Shown here: positions 1 through 5,570 of the stretch, piece after piece
Layout of the letters: each line of letters opens with the position of its first letter
Numbering within the stretch: the stretch's first letter is position 1
Origin: a virus
IMG/VR virus record: IMGVR_UViG_3300021519_000091
Location: 1 to 20,619 of that record
Length of the DNA stretch: 20,619 bases
Strand: one strand, 5' to 3'
The notes under the pieces: model-generated
Told to the model about the DNA's origin: nothing
Databases searched by the model: none
What the model saw: the letters and a program-made list of their open reading frames with translations, nothing else
Position numbers and translations under genes: made by a program

Positions 1-273
1 AATCAAATTATCCTCACGGAACTGCAACAAATTGAGTTGTTACGGATTGAAAGAGACGACCTTAAAATCAAGGTATCGATCATGTTAGATCAATTCAATG
101 CAATTGAAAAAAGTTGCGACGATTTGGAAGTGCATGAACCAATACATCTTGAGGATTCTCTTGTTGGCCGGGTTGTAAGGCTGATTGATTACCAGCGTTT
201 ACAATTGGCATCGGCAAAATCGAGAACCGTCTTGAAGACAAAATTAGAAGCATTAACCAAACAAAAACAATGA
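1..273 (+). CDS. Hypothetical coiled-coil protein, 5' end cut by the window edge
   Basis: The reading frame is open from the first base to a TGA at 271-273, giving 90 visible residues, so the gene probably begins upstream of the window. A TTG at 37 and an ATG at 82 exist in frame, but nothing favours either as the true start. The visible part is charged and rich in Leu, Ile, Gln and Lys with heptad-like spacing, consistent with an alpha-helical coiled coil. I do not recognise a family. Its stop overlaps the start of the next gene in an ATGA arrangement at 270-273, so the two are probably cotranscribed and translationally coupled. It could be a small phage accessory protein or the tail of a longer one. 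Confidence 0.6.
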   Translation, partial: NQIILTELQQIELLRIERDDLKIKVSIMLDQFNAIEKSCDDLEVHEPIHLEDSLVGRVVRLIDYQRLQLASAKSRTVLKTKLEALTKQKQ

Positions 274-950
274 TCGTAATGCCATCAAATGCTTCAGGCT
301 GGTTTTGGCATTGCCTTGCACGAGAAACTGGTCGAATTGGTCATTTATTTTCGCCGGGAGGTGAAAGAGGTCCGTGGCCGTGGCTTCCTTATGCACTTGA
401 TAATGGTGCGTTTGCAGCATGGGACTCCAAAACTAATTTTTGGAATGAAATGAGCTGGAATGTGAATGCATGGCGACGGTTAATTTTTTGGGCTGAAGCT
501 CAACCAACCCCACCTTTGTGGGCGATTATTCCTGACGTTCCCGGGAACAGTAAAGCAACATTAGATCGGTGGAAAATTTTTAAAAACGATGTTCCATTTC
601 CAAAGGCACTAGCAGTGCAAGATGGAATGACAGTGGCAGATGCTCAAGCGTTAAAGCCCGATGTGGTGTGTGTTGGAGGCACAACAGAATGGAAATGGGC
701 GACTGTTGAAATGTGGGCACGGGAATTTCCAAGAGTGCATTTACTGCGTTGCAATTCGCCTGAAAAATTAAGTTATCTTGAACAACTTGGCGTTGAATCT
801 TGCGATGGCACTGGTTGGAATCGTGGAGATCGAAAACAGACCGCTGGTTTAGAAAACTGGGCACGTCAAAAGCCAACGCCTAATACGTCGCCATTAACTC
901 CATTTGTTTGTCGAAAAACCAAACAGAAAGAACAACTTACATTTGCGTGA
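270..950 (+). CDS. TGT/DpdA-like transglycosylase (queuine tRNA-ribosyltransferase-like)
   Basis: This 226-residue protein shows the order of short motifs expected of the tRNA-guanine transglycosylase barrel. LDNGAFAAW (43-51) matches the TGT DSGGFQ region, PDVPGNSKATLDRW (88-101) supplies a second Asp, VGGTTEW (135-141) matches the glycine-rich substrate loop, and SCDGTGWNRGDR (177-188) matches the catalytic Asp segment that in TGT reads roughly DCVxPTRxARNG. Family knowledge: TGT swaps a guanine for a 7-deazaguanine in tRNA, and the short phage relatives called DpdA do so in DNA. The protein is much shorter than bacterial TGT (about 370 residues), as in phage DpdA-type proteins. The target, DNA or tRNA, is inference. 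The ATG overlaps the upstream stop. The last 25 or so residues look disordered. No queuosine or preQ0 synthesis gene lies in the window. Confidence 0.62.
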   Translation: MIVMPSNASGWFWHCLARETGRIGHLFSPGGERGPWPWLPYALDNGAFAAWDSKTNFWNEMSWNVNAWRRLIFWAEAQPTPPLWAIIPDVPGNSKATLDRWKIFKNDVPFPKALAVQDGMTVADAQALKPDVVCVGGTTEWKWATVEMWAREFPRVHLLRCNSPEKLSYLEQLGVESCDGTGWNRGDRKQTAGLENWARQKPTPNTSPLTPFVCRKTKQKEQLTFA

Positions 951-985
951 GTCCCCATCAACATCATCAAAACTGGAAAAATAAA

Positions 986-1153
986 ATGATTTGCACAGGA
1001 TTTCCCGGGGACTCAGACCCCCGAAACGAAGAAGAATCAGAATGCCCAAACTGCGGCGGTGTTGTGATTCCAACTGGAACAGAAACAGCTAAATGCGTTG
1101 ATTGCGGAGAGATGTTTGAGCCAGACGGTGAACCTGAAGACACAAACTGGTGA
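986..1153 (+). CDS. Small zinc-ribbon protein
   Basis: This 55-residue acidic protein carries two CxxC knuckles, CPNC (20-23) and CVDC (37-40), spaced as in a zinc ribbon, so it most likely binds one zinc ion. The function is unknown; such small ribbons in phages may bind nucleic acid or protein partners. I chose the ATG at 986, which has a weak GGAAAA stretch ahead of it. The frame also opens with a TTG at 908, but that start would overlap the TGT-like gene by 43 bases and add a stretch without recognisable features. The stop overlaps a following ATG in a TGATG arrangement. Confidence 0.6.
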   Translation: MICTGFPGDSDPRNEEESECPNCGGVVIPTGTETAKCVDCGEMFEPDGEPEDTNW

Positions 1154-1224
1154 TGAAAATGGGAAAAATAATTTCACACGCAAGCAAGGTAAAATCAGCA
1201 ACTTATGATGGTGCTGCAATTTAA
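1153..1224 (+). CDS. Possible 23-residue small ORF
   Basis: An ATG at 1153 overlaps the stop of the zinc-ribbon gene (TGATG) and opens a 23-codon frame ending in TAA at 1222-1224. The peptide is basic (MKMGKIISHASKVKSATYDG at its start) and has no membrane segment. The only argument for it is the coupling geometry; an ORF this short can occur by chance. No family is recognised. Confidence 0.3.
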   Translation: MKMGKIISHASKVKSATYDGAAI

Positions 1225-1303
1225 TCTTAAATAAATCGTGACCGTCGTCCGATACTGTGTTTAGATCCTTCTTGTCAGTCCAATCTCATCCATACATCGA
1301 TAC

Positions 1304-2077
1304 ATGATCATCCTATCCGACATCTACGGCAACCTCATCACTGTCAGCTACTTTGGCATCTCGACTGGTGACAAAAGCGGGTTCTACACACTCAAGGCTT
1401 ACGGGACCCGGACCCGCCACAGCAGGGACGACGAAGGCAACGTAAGCACCGAGATCGACGACGCTTCGGTCTACATCAAGAACCTGAGCACCGACAAAGC
1501 ACAGGCGCTCGAGTCCGCCCGGGAGTACCTGTCCAAAAACTACCCCGGCGCTAAGTTCAGCGGCGTCGTCAGCTTCGACCTCGACGAGATCGCACGCATC
1601 TCCCGGGAGCAGGCCGAGGCCCGCCGGGCGGCTGAAGCAGCCCGTGTCGCCTCCACCGACTTCTCGGTGTTCCAAGGCGGCAAATACGCTGGCCGCTCGG
1701 TGACCGACGTTCTGGCCGAAGACAAAGGCTACTGCGAGTGGTTTTCTGGCAACTGCTTCAAGGCCGACACTGACAACGGTCGCACTGCCGCCATCATCAA
1801 CGCTATTCTTGCTCCCGAACGGGAAGCCGCCGCCGCAGCGGCTGGGAGCCTCGCCAAGGCGCTTCTAAGCGAAGTTGGTGACTCTACCCTCGACGCATGG
1901 ACAAAAGGCTTTGCAGGCGGCTTCCTGTGCTCCATCACAACGGCGTTGCTTCAAGGTCACGCCCCTAAAGGCCGGGCGCTCGGCATTCTAATCGAGTGCA
2001 TTGCCAAGCAAGCTGGCCGGGCCAACAGCAAAGCATTCAAAGCTCGCTACGCAGAGCTGGAAGCCAAGTTCATTTAA
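1304..2077 (+). CDS. Hypothetical protein with an ExoX-C-like motif
   Basis: A 257-residue protein of unknown function. Residues about 121-148 (VFQGGKYAGRSVTDV followed by a YCEWF segment) resemble the short motif found at the C-terminus of ExoX-type exonucleases and as a stand-alone module in phages: a GKY.G.s hairpin, then a helix ending in an aromatic Y..W pair. No DnaQ exonuclease domain precedes it, so nuclease activity is not supported. Residues 93-115 are a charged Ala/Arg/Glu helix that probably links an N-terminal beta-rich domain (1-90) to this motif, and the C-terminal 80 residues are helical and alanine-rich. The ATG at 1304 has no SD; it follows the repeated leader motif ATCGATACAT. 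This gene begins the GC-richer segment of the window. Confidence 0.7.
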   Translation: MIILSDIYGNLITVSYFGISTGDKSGFYTLKAYGTRTRHSRDDEGNVSTEIDDASVYIKNLSTDKAQALESAREYLSKNYPGAKFSGVVSFDLDEIARISREQAEARRAAEAARVASTDFSVFQGGKYAGRSVTDVLAEDKGYCEWFSGNCFKADTDNGRTAAIINAILAPEREAAAAAAGSLAKALLSEVGDSTLDAWTKGFAGGFLCSITTALLQGHAPKGRALGILIECIAKQAGRANSKAFKARYAELEAKFI

Positions 2078-2088
2078 TCACTCACCCC

Positions 2089-2111
2089 GGGCGGGGTTCG
2101 ATCCCCCGCCC
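2089..2111 (+). other. 8-bp hairpin with a tRNA T-loop sequence
   Basis: GGGCGGGG (2089-2096) pairs perfectly with CCCCGCCC (2104-2111) around the 7-base loop TTCGATC. The loop and closing pairs match the conserved TpsiC arm of tRNA (G-TTCGATC-C). The 60-70 bases upstream show no partner acceptor strand, D arm or anticodon arm, because they are the 3' end of the preceding coding region. It is therefore not a tRNA gene. It could be a T-arm mimic in the mRNA, a remnant of a tRNA 3' end, or a plain intergenic stem-loop. It lies between the stop at 2077 and the start at 2137. Confidence 0.6.
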
Positions 2112-2136
2112 ATTACCCGCAAATCGATACATTCAT

Positions 2137-2286
2137 ATGTTCAGCCTGCTCACTTACCGAGTCGAAGCGGACTACCGTCCCGGACTCTTTGCCATCATCA
2201 AAGCCGAATCCCATTGGGACGCTCTGGTTGCCGCCAGTGCGCTCTGGGACATACCAACTAAACACATCACAGCCTCACTTGCCTAA
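2137..2286 (+). CDS. Small hypothetical protein (49 residues)
   Basis: A 49-residue ORF beginning MFSLLTYRVEADYRPGLFAI. It has a short beta-like start followed by an Ala-rich helix (HWDALVAASALWD). The ATG at 2137 is preceded by the motif ATCGATACAT, as are neighbouring genes, and not by an SD. The frame continues upstream to 1996, but that extension runs through the end of the previous gene and the T-loop hairpin, so the shorter start is chosen. Its TAA overlaps the next ATG (TAATG), which supports real translation. The fold resembles small phage proteins that handle a single domain, but no family is recognised. Confidence 0.5.
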   Translation: MFSLLTYRVEADYRPGLFAIIKAESHWDALVAASALWDIPTKHITASLA

Positions 2287-2531
2287 TGCACCTCCACGAC
2301 TACATCAAAGCCACGCCAGATCACGACGCCCGGTTTGTCGAGACTTGGTATTCTCGCCACGACCGCAACTACGTCACGCAGATTAAGGATTCCAACCGGG
2401 ACCAGATCGACGAAGCAATCTACAGCGGAAACAAACAGGCTGCTCTCAACGCCCATTCGAGGGCAGTTTTTGACTGCCTCGCCGACGTTCCGCATGGGTG
2501 CGTGGCGACCGTTGCGTTGACGCTCAAATAG
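2286..2531 (+). CDS. Hypothetical protein (81 residues)
   Basis: An 81-residue charged protein beginning MHLHDYIKATPDHDARFVET. Its ATG overlaps the preceding stop in TAATG, so it is probably translationally coupled. It is rich in Asp, His and Arg and is predicted helical, with no transmembrane segment and only two cysteines that do not form a zinc-knuckle pattern. The family is not recognised. It is followed by a 94-base region holding two hairpins, which may end or stabilise the transcript. Confidence 0.55.
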   Translation: MHLHDYIKATPDHDARFVETWYSRHDRNYVTQIKDSNRDQIDEAIYSGNKQAALNAHSRAVFDCLADVPHGCVATVALTLK

Positions 2532-2546
2532 CGTGAGTGTCCCCGT

Positions 2547-2605
2547 CTGCCTACGGTTTCTGTCCACGGGCACAAACCGTAGGTAGCAGGGGGCAATCAA
2601 GCCCC
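2547..2605 (+). other. Two adjacent intergenic stem-loops
   Basis: The first pairs CCTACGGTTT (2550-2559) with AAACCGTAGG (2574-2583), ten perfect pairs around a 14-base loop. It can be extended by CTG (2547-2549) with CAG (2587-2589) across a 3-base bulge. The second pairs GGGGC (2590-2594) with GCCCC (2601-2605) around AATCAA. No T-run follows, so these are not classic intrinsic terminators. They may be mRNA processing or stability elements, or a structured leader for the gene at 2626. Confidence 0.55.
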
Positions 2606-2625
2606 ACTCAAATAAGCAGATACAT

Positions 2626-2967
2626 ATGTCAGACGAAACCAAGCCAACCATCAAATCAATTGGCGAACTCACACTTGAGGTCGCAACCAAAATTCCAAAG
2701 CACGACGAGATCGAAGTGCGATACTTGCCATCCACGGCCAAGCGTGGAGACCGGGTCAAATTGAGCTACAAGGCCCGGGGACGCAGCCTCACGCTGCCCT
2801 ACGACGAAAACATTGGGAACTTCGAGCGGCAGGCCATTGCCACACTGCTTGAGCACGGCGTCAACGTCGCCAGTTTTCATACGCCTGACGAAGGACCCAC
2901 GACGCTTTCAATCTCGCAAACCAGCCGGGCTGTGTTGGCAACAGTGTTCAAAATCAAAAGTCTGTAA
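2626..2967 (+). CDS. Hypothetical protein (113 residues)
   Basis: A 113-residue protein of unknown function, beginning MSDETKPTIKSIGELTLEVA. It alternates short beta-like stretches (EIEVRYLP, DRVKLSYKA, SLTLPYDE) with one helix (FERQAIATLLEHGVNVASF), consistent with a small alpha/beta domain. It has no cysteines and no membrane segment. The start at 2626 is the first ATG after the double hairpin and carries the leader variant CAGATACATATG. The stop overlaps the next gene's ATG in TAATG at 2965-2969. Confidence 0.6.
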   Translation: MSDETKPTIKSIGELTLEVATKIPKHDEIEVRYLPSTAKRGDRVKLSYKARGRSLTLPYDENIGNFERQAIATLLEHGVNVASFHTPDEGPTTLSISQTSRAVLATVFKIKSL

Positions 2968-3173
2968 TGAGAAATACAAACCAACCTACTCCAATCATGG
3001 ACGAAGACCATGCTCTCGAAATGGCCGAGGCCGAGATTCGTAGGTTAAACGCCACAGTAAAGGCACTCACGGCGCTCTGTGATGCTGCCCGGCTAACCGT
3101 TGTGCAGCACAGCGGGAACAAGTGCCTCGAATGGTTAGAAACCCTCGATCTTTGCAAGGCAGGGAAATTATGA
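2967..3173 (+). CDS. Small coiled-coil hypothetical protein
   Basis: A 68-residue protein whose central part (EMAEAEIRRLNATVKALTAL) has the heptad pattern of a short coiled coil. Three cysteines (near residues 38, 53 and 62) are present but are not arranged as zinc knuckles. The ATG at 2967 overlaps the upstream stop; an in-frame ATG at 2997 is a second possible start. The 3' end overlaps the next gene in ATGA (3170-3173), so translation is probably coupled on both sides. Family not recognised. Confidence 0.5.
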   Translation: MRNTNQPTPIMDEDHALEMAEAEIRRLNATVKALTALCDAARLTVVQHSGNKCLEWLETLDLCKAGKL

Positions 3174-3487
3174 ATCGACACATATTTGAAATTCCGGCAG
3201 AAGCTAACCAGTGTCTCGCTGTTCTTTTTTACAAAGAAAATGATTGCGAAATGGCGATCCGGCCTTTGTGCGTCAAAGGTGAGTTGAGCAACACTCAAAA
3301 GGCAGGGATCTTGTTTGCGGCTTTTGTGCAGACTGCAATGGATATCAAAGACGCAGCAACGGCTGGGTGCAATTTATCAGCGCAGTGGTGCGACGAAACC
3401 GGGATCAATCCGTGTGATTCATCTCTTGCCGAAATCGCTGGCAGCATGCTGTTTTTTGACAAGCTGAACGGAGGGGGCCATGACTGA
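3170..3487 (+). CDS. Hypothetical protein (105 residues)
   Basis: A 105-residue protein starting MNRHIFEIPAEANQCLAVLF. The ATG at 3170 sits in an ATGA overlap with the upstream stop and has the purine-rich stretch GGCAGGGAAA just before it. The open frame begins at 3122, but that longer version would overlap the preceding gene by 52 bases, so the shorter form is chosen. The protein has an N-terminal beta-like segment, a helical middle (AGILFAAFVQTAMDIKDAA) and five cysteines without a clear metal-binding spacing. No known family is assigned. The 3' end overlaps the next gene by 8 bases. Confidence 0.55.
   Translation: MNRHIFEIPAEANQCLAVLFYKENDCEMAIRPLCVKGELSNTQKAGILFAAFVQTAMDIKDAATAGCNLSAQWCDETGINPCDSSLAEIAGSMLFFDKLNGGGHD
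3470..3474 (+). promoter_or_regulatory. Strong Shine-Dalgarno site
   Basis: GGAGG at 3470-3474 lies five bases before the ATG at 3480. It is the clearest SD in the window and fixes that start. Its rarity contrasts with the SD-less leaders of most other genes here. Confidence 0.7.
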
Positions 3488-3872
3488 CCATCCTGAGTTC
3501 GACTTTGACAAGCCCAAGAAACGGAAGAAGACCCTTTGGGAGCGGTATCACATTTATCACAAGGCTAATCCTCACGTCATGCCCATCTTGGTAAACATGG
3601 CTTACGAGGTCTCGCGGTCAGGACAGAGAAACATCGGCATCAACATGCTGTTCGAGGTGTTGCGCTGGAAGATCAACGTCGAGACCGTCAAAACCGAAGG
3701 ATTCAAGATAAGCGATCCGCTCGCAGCCGTATATGTCCGCTTCATCCTCCGGGATCACCCGGATTTGAGAGGCGTATTTGTGCTCAAGAAATCACAGGTG
3801 GACCCGTACTTTCCAGACTTGGAATACCTAAAGGGCGAACCTGTTCCAGAAACAGAAGACGACGACGAATAA
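3480..3872 (+). CDS. Conserved phage hypothetical protein
   Basis: A 130-residue protein of a type I recognise from many tailed-phage genomes. A Lys-rich N-terminus is followed by WERYHIYHKANPHVM, then a helical region with NIGINMLFEVLRWKINVET, then a KISDPLAAVYVRFILRDHPD segment and an acidic tail (EDDDE). The function of the family is not established. In other phages it sits among early or accessory genes, as here. The start is fixed by the strong SD at 3470. It overlaps the preceding gene by 8 bases and is followed after 7 bases by the next start, so it belongs to the same operon. Confidence 0.7.
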   Translation: MTDHPEFDFDKPKKRKKTLWERYHIYHKANPHVMPILVNMAYEVSRSGQRNIGINMLFEVLRWKINVETVKTEGFKISDPLAAVYVRFILRDHPDLRGVFVLKKSQVDPYFPDLEYLKGEPVPETEDDDE

Positions 3873-3879
3873 CCAACCC

Positions 3880-4380
3880 ATGAAAAAACCATCCAAACCA
3901 TCAAGCCCATCAAAATCACACACATTATCAACCTGTTCCGGGCCAAACATGAGACGAGCCGTAGTTGAAGAGTTCTGCGAGATTGTCGCCCCGGAAGAGC
4001 CAATCATGCTCGCAGACGGCCACGATAAAGCCTTCATCGGTGTCGCGTTCATAAACCACACTGCCATTGCTGTGTATGACCAAGAACGCACCATTGACGG
4101 CATCATGCAGGATTCCGGGATGTCAGCAGAAGACGCCCAAGAGTTCTTCGACTTTAACGTCGCAGGAGCCTGCGTCGGCGAGCGCACCCCTGCGTTCATG
4201 TTTCCATTCTCGCCCCAACTCGATTGGTACGACCTTGATATCCTGATCATGTACATCAACGACGACCCTAAACGGTTCGTCCAACACATAACCGAGTTTG
4301 GCTATACCCAAAAAGAAGCCAAAGACATCAAAAAAAACATCGTAGAAACCCTCGCATTCCAAGCCGCCAGAATCATCTAA
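3880..4380 (+). CDS. Hypothetical phage protein
   Basis: A 166-residue protein. The core (about residues 40-115) contains AFIGVAFINHTAIAVYD, a helix DGIMQDSGMSAEDAQEFFDF, and the segment GACVGERTPAF, a pattern seen in small phage proteins of unknown function. The C-terminal 45 residues (from the DWYDLDILIMYINDD stretch) look like a separate helical unit and may be a fusion. The first 23 residues are Ser/Lys/Pro-rich low complexity, so the in-frame ATG at 3949 may be the true start. No SD precedes either. A strong hairpin follows 10 bases after the stop. Confidence 0.6.
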   Translation: MKKPSKPSSPSKSHTLSTCSGPNMRRAVVEEFCEIVAPEEPIMLADGHDKAFIGVAFINHTAIAVYDQERTIDGIMQDSGMSAEDAQEFFDFNVAGACVGERTPAFMFPFSPQLDWYDLDILIMYINDDPKRFVQHITEFGYTQKEAKDIKKNIVETLAFQAARII

Positions 4381-4390
4381 ACAACAGAAT

Positions 4391-4459
4391 GCCCCGGACA
4401 CCGTCACACGACGGGCCGGGGCCTTCCTGTCCACGTCACCAACGCCGCCCAGCGTTTGG
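4391..4459 (+). other. Two intergenic stem-loops
   Basis: The first is a strong compound stem: GCCCCGG (4391-4397) pairs with CCGGGGC (4416-4422), and inside it CCGTC (4401-4405) pairs with GACGG (4410-4414) around ACAC. The second pairs AACGC (4441-4445) with GCGTT (4452-4456), extended by CC (4439-4440) with GG (4458-4459) past a bulged T. No T-run follows either. They separate the gene ending at 4380 from the next start at 4509 and could be a processing site or a weak terminator. Confidence 0.5.
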
Positions 4460-4508
4460 TTAGGCCGTCACTCTAAAACACCACAATCATTCATCAAACC
4501 AAAACACC

Positions 4509-5009
4509 ATGATCGAACAAGAATTCAAAGCCTTCCGGGAAGCAGCCCTGCCACTCATGCAGTGGCTCGCAGACAACCGTCACCCCCACGTCACAGTCAT
4601 CGTTGACTCCGAACGGGCCGAGCTGCTCGAGGGCCAAGCAAACGCCCGGCGAGTCAGCAAAGAACACGAACTGGAAAAGCTTGAGAAAGCCCTTGCAGAG
4701 ACCGCGCACACAGCCATTGCACAGGCTCGTCAGACCTTTGCACAGGCTCGTCAGATAAAGGAACGCGACGAAGCCCGCGCTGAGGTGGAGCGTCTCAAAG
4801 AAGCATTAAAGAACGCTTTGGCCGAAATCGGAACGCTGCAAAACTTGGCCCCAGTTATCCCGCCCACCATAACCCGCCCAGAACCTTCACGGCTGGAAAT
4901 TGCGGCGATGGCAATGCAAGGATTTATCGCTAATGGCACTTGGGGACTCACAATTGCAGACAGATCCGTAGATTACGCAGACGCACTCATCGCAGCAGCA
5001 AAGGGGTAG
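4509..5009 (+). CDS. Hypothetical phage protein with N-terminal domain and coiled coil
   Basis: A 166-residue protein. The N-terminus (ALPLMQWLADNRHPHVTVIV, followed by ERAELLEG) matches a short domain common in phage accessory proteins that has no known function. Residues about 50-110 form a charged Ala/Glu/Lys/Arg coiled coil with a duplicated heptad (AQARQTF, AQARQIK) encoded by a 21-base tandem duplication. The last 40 residues resemble another small phage module ending in YADALIAAAKG. It therefore looks like two phage micro-domains joined by a helix. The start has the SD-less leader CCAAAACACC. Confidence 0.6.
   Translation: MIEQEFKAFREAALPLMQWLADNRHPHVTVIVDSERAELLEGQANARRVSKEHELEKLEKALAETAHTAIAQARQTFAQARQIKERDEARAEVERLKEALKNALAEIGTLQNLAPVIPPTITRPEPSRLEIAAMAMQGFIANGTWGLTIADRSVDYADALIAAAKG
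4719..4755 (+). repeat. In-frame 21-base tandem duplication
   Basis: GCACAGGCTCGTCAGA occurs at 4719-4734 and again at 4740-4755, a period of 21 bases, or exactly seven codons. It lies in the coiled-coil part of the gene at 4509, so it adds one heptad. The 16 bases are identical in both copies, which suggests a recent event. Confidence 0.75.
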
Positions 5010-5042
5010 TAAACCCAAACAACAAACCCATCCATTAATGTT

Positions 5043-5348
5043 ATGAGTAAACGATTCCACAACCGTACCGTCGCCTGCTCCTGCGGGGCCGAACTAACCG
5101 ACCTGCACCGGGACATCTGCCCAGTCTACGAAGAGCTGACAAACGGCGATCTCACCCACGAGTCGCCCCCGGCACTCATAGCTAAAAAACAGCAGGCTGA
5201 AGCCGCCAAGGCCATCAAGGCTGCTCATCGGGTCGAAAACATCAATCGATCAGCCGCCAGTTACAAGCGAACCCAAGGCCGCAAAGTCGCACCGATCAAC
5301 TCCGTCGCCCATGCCCTAAACGCCGCTCTATCCGCCGTACATCGATAG
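5043..5348 (+). CDS. Small cysteine-containing hypothetical protein
   Basis: A 101-residue basic protein. The N-terminus has CSC (12-14), His 22 and Cys 26 (in DLHRDICPVYEE), a possible single metal-binding site, and the rest is an Ala/Lys/Arg-rich helix suited to nucleic-acid contact. The family is not recognised. It is the last gene before a clear intrinsic terminator, so it closes the accessory transcription unit. The ATG at 5043 is preceded by an AT-rich, SD-less leader. Confidence 0.5.
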   Translation: MSKRFHNRTVACSCGAELTDLHRDICPVYEELTNGDLTHESPPALIAKKQQAEAAKAIKAAHRVENINRSAASYKRTQGRKVAPINSVAHALNAALSAVHR

Positions 5349-5370
5349 CCTGTCGGAAATAAGGGTACTC

Positions 5371-5409
5371 AAAACCGTCAAGCCAAATCAAGTGGTTTGA
5401 CGGTTTTTT
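5371..5409 (+). terminator. Rho-independent terminator
   Basis: AAAACCGTCAA (5371-5381) pairs with TTGACGGTTTT (5397-5407), 11 perfect pairs, and CCA/TGG in the loop can add three more. The stem runs into six T residues (5404-5409). It lies 22 bases after the stop at 5348, which is the standard geometry. Confidence 0.85.
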
Positions 5410-5453
5410 CGTATATTTTAACAATCCAAGCTACAACGCCGGAAACCATCCGT

Positions 5454-5482
5454 TTGACCTCAATGATGCAAAGTGTCATAAT
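5454..5482 (+). promoter_or_regulatory. Sigma70-type promoter for the late/terminase region
   Basis: TTGACC (5454-5459, 5 of 6 match to TTGACA) and CATAAT (5477-5482, 5 of 6 match to TATAAT) are separated by exactly 17 bases. Transcription would start near 5489, about 80 bases ahead of the small terminase. It directly follows the terminator, as expected at the junction of two transcription units. Confidence 0.65.
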
Positions 5483-5570
5483 CCAACCCAAAAGTACTAC
5501 AAATGCCAACAAACTCCAACACTGTGGGTCGCGCCCCCCTTTCCGCCGGCGCTGCTCCAAACCGCTGATC

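Noticed and set aside
908-985. TTG start for the zinc-ribbon protein
   Set aside because: It would overlap the upstream gene and add residues without any motif; an ATG at 986 gives a compact zinc ribbon.
2081-2117. Phage attachment site within a tRNA end
   Set aside because: No integrase or excisionase gene is visible and no second copy of the sequence is present, so it is kept only as a possibility.
2070-2120. A tRNA gene around the T-loop hairpin
   Set aside because: Only a T arm can be drawn. No acceptor, D or anticodon arm fits, and the bases upstream are coding.
5397-5570. Longer N-terminus for the small terminase
   Set aside because: This stretch contains the end of the terminator and a good promoter, and the extra residues do not look like a terminase segment.
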